A DNA stretch of 10,484 bases, from assembly GCA_020056205.1 (NCBI GenBank), contig JAGVIF010000501.1, positions 1-10,484 of the forward strand, given 5' to 3'. The DNA is from Lentisphaeria bacterium (GTDB lineage: Bacteria > Verrucomicrobiota > Lentisphaeria > Victivallales > GWF2-50-93). Below, piece by piece: positions 7,055 through 10,484 of this stretch. Within the stretch, counting starts at the first letter, position 1. Each line of letters opens with the position of its first letter. A program made the translations under genes and the position numbers. Under the pieces are notes generated by a model that was not told the DNA's origin, did not search any database, and saw nothing but the letters and a program-made list of their open reading frames with translations.

Positions 7055-7840
7055 ATGTCCGAGGAAAACACAAAAATTGACGCCGTGAATGAGACAGACA
7101 TTCTGGCGAAAATTGAAAAGCTGGAGTCAATGCTGGCCGAAACGGAGAAGGCGCGCAAACAAGGGGCTCTTATAGGGAGGATTTGCCTGCTTGTCATGCT
7201 TGTAGCGCTTGGCGTTTTCGCCCTGAATCTCTGGAATTTTTACAAAGATTTCACAAGCAAAGAGAATATAGACAAGCTCATGGCTCAGGTGCAGGCTGAC
7301 ATGAAAGATCTGCTTGTCAGCGCGGAAATGAAAGATATCCAGAATAAAATTTACAAAGAGACTCTCCCAAAGGTGACAAAGATTTTCATGGAACGTTTCA
7401 CTAGGGAAATACCGGTTTTTAAGGAGAAAGGACAAGCCATTCTCGGCAATTTGAAGACGTATCTTGAGACTCATCTGAAAGAGGAGTTGACCAAGATGCT
7501 TGAGAGGTCCGTCAAGGACATCGAGACCGATATTCTAAAAAAGTATCCTAATATCACGCCCGAAAAACTGCACAGCACGCTCACGGCCGCCCAGTACGTC
7601 TTCATAGAGGACATTACCGAAGAACTGGAGCAAAGAGTTATACAATTGGCGGACAGCTTTGATAAGATAGACCTCTCTCTGAAGAAGTACAGTGAATTGA
7701 AAGATTTCAAAGACTTGGGAGAGAAAGAGTTGGATGATGTGAAACTTGAACTTATCGAAGCCTTGCTTGAGTTCGTAATATATGAAGTAAATCCGCAAAA
7801 AGGCGAGAAAAAAGTTACCGCCGAAGGAGGTGCGAAGTGA
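7055..7840 (+). CDS. Single-pass membrane protein with long helical domain, function unknown (first of pair)
   Basis: I do not recognise this 261-residue protein. It has a charged N-terminal stretch (1-37) with coiled-coil-like ILAKIEKLESMLAETEKARK, one hydrophobic helix at about 38-60 (ALIGRICLLVMLVALGVFAL), and roughly 190 residues of charged, almost certainly helical sequence ending in a Lys/Glu-rich tail. There is no Cys cluster, catalytic motif or signal-peptide cleavage site. The charge pattern (E/K/R before the helix) fits N-in, C-out, but is not decisive. I chose ATG 7055 because AGGGGGGGAA lies just upstream; an in-frame TTG at 6989 overlaps the promoter region. The stop overlaps the GTG start of the next gene by four bases. 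Y100 followed by KETLP, and FDKI (202-205)...SEL (213-215)...LLEFV (237-241), recur at matching places in the neighbour, so the two are probably tandem paralogues. Confidence 0.85.
   Translation: MSEENTKIDAVNETDILAKIEKLESMLAETEKARKQGALIGRICLLVMLVALGVFALNLWNFYKDFTSKENIDKLMAQVQADMKDLLVSAEMKDIQNKIYKETLPKVTKIFMERFTREIPVFKEKGQAILGNLKTYLETHLKEELTKMLERSVKDIETDILKKYPNITPEKLHSTLTAAQYVFIEDITEELEQRVIQLADSFDKIDLSLKKYSELKDFKDLGEKELDDVKLELIEALLEFVIYEVNPQKGEKKVTAEGGAK
7826..7839 (+). promoter_or_regulatory. Shine-Dalgarno setting the GTG start of the second operon gene
   Basis: GGAGG (7826-7830) lies six bases before GTG (7837-7839), inside the last codons of the upstream gene. The start and the upstream TGA share the bases GTGA, a classic arrangement for translational coupling and near-equal synthesis of the two proteins. 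Confidence 0.75.
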
Positions 7841-8661
7841 ATACCAATCTTTCAAACAAAATTGACAGTTTGCTCAAAACCGCGGAAGAACGCAGGGATA
7901 AGACCGTGATAAAAGGGAAAACAGCTTCGTTCGTGTATGTTCTCCTCGCTGTGTTTGTCGTGATTTACACGTCAATCCTGTTTTCGTGGATAAAAGAATC
8001 AGTCAAGGCAGACAGTTTGTCGGCAATACTGAAGAACGTGGTTTCAAATGAGATGAGCAAGGTTCCAACCATGCTTAATGAACTCGTTGATAAACACGCG
8101 GAAGACATTGCCGATAACATGGTTGCCGCCGTCTATGAACAAATTCCCTCCCTAGAAAAAATAGCCAAGGATATGATAGACGAGCATTCCGGGGCATTGC
8201 TGTCGCAAATACAGACAAGCCTTTTCCCGCAGTTCCATGATATACTAAGGGAAAATGCCGAGGCAATAAAAATTGCGGCGGAGGCCTTGTCGGACGAGGA
8301 AGCCACCAAGGAACTTGCCAGAATACTTGTGAAAAAGATAACCGAGGAGATAGACTACAATCATGGCATAATAACAAGCGAAGCGGAAGGCAAGCTCGAG
8401 GAAATAAGAAAGCACCTTGATGACATTGCCGCCAAGCCTCTCTCGGAATTGACTTTGAAAGAAGCCGCGCAGAGAAAAATAATAGTCAGTTGGCTCAATC
8501 TCGTGAGCAGACATGAATCTATAGACAAGATTTTAATGACTTTGGTCAACAGGGCCGGATACTCGTGGGAACACCTTATCCAAGAGTTTGGTTTTGCGGA
8601 TTCTCTCAGCGCAGAGCCGAATGTTGATACCTCTATTGAAGTCGAGGCCGAAACAAAATAA
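7837..8661 (+). CDS. Single-pass membrane protein with long helical domain, function unknown (second of pair)
   Basis: This 274-residue protein has no family I can name. Its architecture copies that of the upstream gene: a short charged N-terminus (1-28, with EERRDKTVIKGK), one hydrophobic helix at about 30-51 (ASFVYVLLAVFVVIYTSILF), then about 220 residues of amphipathic helix, including AEDIADNMVAAVY (88-100) and LEEIRKHLDDIAAKPLSELT (187-206). Y100 is followed by EQIPSLEKI, parallel to Y100-KETLPKVTKI in the first protein, and LDDI (194-197)...SEL (203-205)...WLNLV (219-223) parallels its C-terminal motif. The acidic tail PNVDTSIEVEAETK differs from the lysine-rich tail of the partner. A GTG start is supported by GGAGG and the 4-bp overlap. 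The transcript ends at the terminator 35 bases downstream. The likely role is a membrane-anchored hetero-oligomer; this is inference. Confidence 0.85.
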   Translation: MNTNLSNKIDSLLKTAEERRDKTVIKGKTASFVYVLLAVFVVIYTSILFSWIKESVKADSLSAILKNVVSNEMSKVPTMLNELVDKHAEDIADNMVAAVYEQIPSLEKIAKDMIDEHSGALLSQIQTSLFPQFHDILRENAEAIKIAAEALSDEEATKELARILVKKITEEIDYNHGIITSEAEGKLEEIRKHLDDIAAKPLSELTLKEAAQRKIIVSWLNLVSRHESIDKILMTLVNRAGYSWEHLIQEFGFADSLSAEPNVDTSIEVEAETK

Positions 8662-8696
8662 ACGGTTTGGCCTAGTCAAAGCCGGAAGTATTATAC

Positions 8697-8724
8697 GGGG
8701 GCTTTACGAGCCCCCCTTTTTTTT
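8697..8724 (+). terminator. Intrinsic terminator of the two-gene membrane operon
   Basis: GGGGGCT (8697-8703), loop TTACG, AGCCCCC (8709-8715) and then an eight-base T-run (8717-8724). It lies 35 bases after the stop of the second membrane-protein gene and closes the operon before the pcnB-like gene. Confidence 0.92.
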
Positions 8725-8773
8725 GTGTAAGCCTACATTTTGCGTTTGAGCAGCGCGGCGTAGGCGCGCGGTC

Positions 8774-8800
8774 AAGTCGAAGATCCCGAGACCAACGGTC
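8774..8800. repeat. 27-nt segment repeated inverted at 261-287
   Basis: The segment GTCGAAGATCCCGAGACC...GGTC (8776-8800, plus two A upstream) is the exact reverse complement of 261-287. One mismatch beyond it, TCG also matches. Here it is followed by CTCGGGG, which can pair with the internal CCCGAG. Two exact 27-mers 8.5 kb apart in non-coding DNA indicate a dispersed repeat. Confidence 0.8.
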
Positions 8801-8818
8801 CTCGGGGAGAGACGCCGG

Positions 8819-8859
8819 GTAAATATTCACCGAACCCTATCCTTTCGGTGAATATTTAC
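8819..8859. repeat. Palindromic element, copy 2 (short form)
   Basis: Perfect 16-bp arms GTAAATATTCACCGAA (8819-8834) and TTCGGTGAATATTTAC (8844-8859) enclose a 9-base loop, CCCTATCCT. The arms are identical to copy 1, and the loop edges (CCC and CCT) match copies 1 and 3. It lies between the operon terminator and the pcnB promoter candidate. Confidence 0.9.
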
Positions 8860-8865
8860 TCAGTT

Positions 8866-8893
8866 TTGACTTTTGCAACTGACTCTGTAGAGT
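8866..8893 (+). promoter_or_regulatory. Possible promoter of the pcnB-like gene
   Basis: TTGACT (8866-8871), a 16-base spacer and TAGAGT (8888-8893) lie 30 bases upstream of the ATG. The -10 is imperfect. ACTCT-gt-AGAGT (8882-8893), a small palindrome, overlaps the -10 and could be an operator. The promoter begins seven bases after palindromic element copy 2. Confidence 0.45.
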
Positions 8894-8922
8894 AACCCTT
8901 TCAACTTTAAGAACACACACAC

Positions 8923-10068
8923 ATGCCTTTTAGAGAAAAAATAGACAAAGAAGTGATAAGAATAGTGGAAGAACTAAACGACGCCGGCTATGAAACTTTT
9001 ATTGTAGGCGGGGCGGTGAGAGATTTGCTTATCGGCAGAAATCCCAAGGATTATGATGTCGCAAGTTCGGCCACACCAGAGCAGATAAAATCTCTTTTCA
9101 GACGCAGAGTCAGAATAATAGGAAGGCGGTTCAGGCTCGTCCATTACTATGCAGGCAGGAATATAATCGAAATCAGCACTTTCAGGAAAACACCCGACAA
9201 AAAAACACAGGAATCCGACCGTAGAGGAGCAATGCAGCATGAAGAAAACACTTACGGCTCTTCGACGGAGGATGCCTGGAGACGAGATTTGACCGTTAAC
9301 GCAATCTTCTACGATCCTCTCAAAGATGAAATAATTGATTTTACAGGCATGGGAGTGAAGGACATAGAACAGAGGCTTGTCAGAACCGTCGGAGACCCGG
9401 ATATTCGTTTTGCCGAGGACCCGGTGAGAATCCTGCGCGCCCTGAAACTTGTCGGCCAATACTCTTTTTCTCTTGAAAAAAACACAGGCCATTCCCTGAT
9501 AAAAAATATTTCTCTCATAAAAAATTCATCGCTTTCCCGTCTGAGCCTTGAACTTGAAAAGATACTTAAAAGCCCTTATTCAGCGGGAATATTTGAGGCC
9601 TTTTATAAGCACGGATTTATGTGTTATTTTCTTCCGGAACTTGCGGAGCGCGGAGCGGAATCTTTTGAGGCGAAATTAATGCTTGAGCTTCTCAAAGAAT
9701 GGAATTTGCGAATTTCGCAGGGCAAATATCGTCCGAGCCTCTCAATCGCCGTTTCTCTTGTCTGCCTGCCTTTCATGCTCCGCGAGCTTTGTATTGACGA
9801 TTCCGAGAAAAATGACCTTATATCTTTTGATTCCGAGAAGAAAAATGGAAATATGATTTTGGCGCTGCTTCGTCCGCATCATTTTCCAAAGAAACTTATA
9901 GCCGCGTCAAGAACAATTTTGCATCTGCAGCCATTTCTTCTTAAAAGAGAAAAATCTTCCCGAATTATAAGACACAAAAGATATCTTCACGCAAGAGAGC
10001 TTTTTTCAATCGTCAACGCAGTTTTGTGGAAAAATCCGGCTCTCGAAGAAAAATGGCCTCCGCAATAA
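8923..10068 (+). CDS. pcnB: Poly(A) polymerase / tRNA nucleotidyltransferase family protein (PcnB-like)
   Basis: This 381-residue class II nucleotidyltransferase adds nucleotides to RNA 3' ends. The head domain shows FIVGGAVRDLLIG (26-38) with the nucleotide-binding GG, metal-binding DYD (43-45), and RRDLTVNA (120-127). The neck motif DIRFAEDPVRILRALK (160-175) selects the incoming nucleotide. IKSLFRRRVRIIGRRFRLVH (55-74) and the basic patches resemble poly(A) polymerase I more than CCA enzymes, and there is no HD domain. It is shorter than E. coli PcnB (about 465), mainly lacking the basic C-terminal tail; the end FSIVNAVLWKNPALEEKWPP still resembles the usual late region. The ATG has no strong Shine-Dalgarno. 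The TAA stop is the first three bases of a palindromic repeat arm. Whether it makes poly(A) or CCA cannot be settled from sequence alone. Confidence 0.85.
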   Translation: MPFREKIDKEVIRIVEELNDAGYETFIVGGAVRDLLIGRNPKDYDVASSATPEQIKSLFRRRVRIIGRRFRLVHYYAGRNIIEISTFRKTPDKKTQESDRRGAMQHEENTYGSSTEDAWRRDLTVNAIFYDPLKDEIIDFTGMGVKDIEQRLVRTVGDPDIRFAEDPVRILRALKLVGQYSFSLEKNTGHSLIKNISLIKNSSLSRLSLELEKILKSPYSAGIFEAFYKHGFMCYFLPELAERGAESFEAKLMLELLKEWNLRISQGKYRPSLSIAVSLVCLPFMLRELCIDDSEKNDLISFDSEKKNGNMILALLRPHHFPKKLIAASRTILHLQPFLLKREKSSRIIRHKRYLHARELFSIVNAVLWKNPALEEKWPPQ

Positions 10069-10104
10069 ATATTCACTGACCCGTGTCCTTTCAGTGAATA
10101 TTTA
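10066..10104. repeat. Palindromic element, copy 3 (overlaps pcnB stop)
   Basis: Arms TAAATATTCACTGA (10066-10079) and TCAGTGAATATTTA (10091-10104) are perfect. The C-to-T change in the left arm (CCGA to CTGA) is matched by G-to-A in the right arm, so pairing is kept by compensatory change. The loop CCCGTGTCCTT resembles that of copy 2. In RNA it could form a 14-bp stem at the very end of the pcnB message. Confidence 0.88.
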
Positions 10105-10176
10105 CTTGTACAAATTTTGAATCAATCAAATCACAAGCCAGAGGCTTATGCTGCTTTACTCCCAAAAACATACACC
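10105..10176. other. Spacer between palindromic copy 3 and the RHS remnant
   Basis: No gene seen. A small AAGCC-aga-GGCTT hairpin lies at about 10134-10146, with no T-run. Confidence 0.4.
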
Positions 10177-10484
10177 TCAAAAAGCTTTGAAAATGGTCTT
10201 AACTTTTAGCGCAGTTCGCTTCGGTGCGCCGTCGTTGATTAGGGAGTATTGATTGAGGGAATTGGACGTATAGCTTAGCGCCTTTGTGCCTTCGTGCGAG
10301 ATTATCCGGTTTCCAATAGGGTCGAAGCTGTATCCGAAATTATATGTTGCGAGATTCGCGCAATCAGAAATCCGGAAATAGTATTCTATTGAGCCAGTTG
10401 CAAAAGTCATAAACCGCGCCGTTGCAGATGCCATCGGAGGGCTCGCAAGTATTTCTGGCAGGGGCAATACCCGCGGCGGTCTTG
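10177..10484 (-). pseudogene. YD/RHS-repeat protein fragment, partial at window edge
   Basis: A minus-strand frame open to the right edge encodes YNFGYSFDPIGNRIISHEG and ALSYTSNSLNQYSLIN, matching the YD/RHS repeat pattern (Y-x-Y/F-D-x-x-G-N-R...Y-x-N-x-L-N-Q). RHS proteins are large secreted or surface toxin-delivery or wall-associated proteins. Only about 40 residues look RHS-like. The last 15 residues (KRTALKVKTIFKAF) do not continue the repeat, so the 3' end looks degraded or truncated. The upstream part (LPEILASPPMASATARF) is not typical either; a shifted frame there reads VYDFCNWLNRI, which weakly resembles the next YD motif and hints at a frameshift. The first in-window start, a TTG at 10467, is probably not the true start. 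Confidence 0.6.

Overview
The window looks like chromosomal DNA from an uncultured bacterium, probably Gram-negative-type and of moderate GC. It has one clear Ser tRNA, conserved bacterial housekeeping genes (typA, htpG and a pcnB-type nucleotidyltransferase), and many short palindromic repeats between genes. The repeat style and the mix of large AT-leaning genes with GC-rich palindromes recall candidate-phylum genomes such as Omnitrophota or Elusimicrobiota. That placement is an impression, not something the sequence proves.

Layout. Positions 1-390 hold no gene I can support; they contain hairpins and a 27-nt segment that recurs inverted near 8774. On the minus strand, read from right to left, come htpG (6844-4967), tRNA-Ser(UGA) (4752-4664), typA/bipA (4366-2561) and a GT-C-type membrane glycosyltransferase fused to a TPR tail (2418-391). 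On the plus strand, diverging from htpG, a strong-looking promoter at 6982-7009 drives two overlapping genes (7055-7840 and 7837-8661). These encode paired single-pass membrane proteins of unknown function, and the pair ends at a clear intrinsic terminator (8697-8724). A pcnB-like gene follows (8923-10068). At the right edge is a minus-strand remnant of a YD/RHS-repeat protein.

The most distinctive features are the repeats and the two-gene membrane operon. A palindromic element with arms GTAAATATTCACYGA/TCRGTGAATATTTAC occurs three times: between typA and the glycosyltransferase gene, before pcnB, and overlapping the pcnB stop codon. The first copy carries a second, different palindromic element inserted in its loop. 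A separate short palindrome, TTTGCGA..TCGCAAA, recurs inside three unrelated genes. The two membrane proteins appear to be diverged tandem paralogues with the same architecture and are the best candidate for an undescribed system, though nothing in the sequence reveals their function.

Housekeeping logic: HtpG handles protein folding under stress, TypA acts on ribosomes under stress or cold, and the PcnB-type enzyme adds 3' tails or CCA to RNA. These genes are adjacent but show no evidence of a shared pathway.
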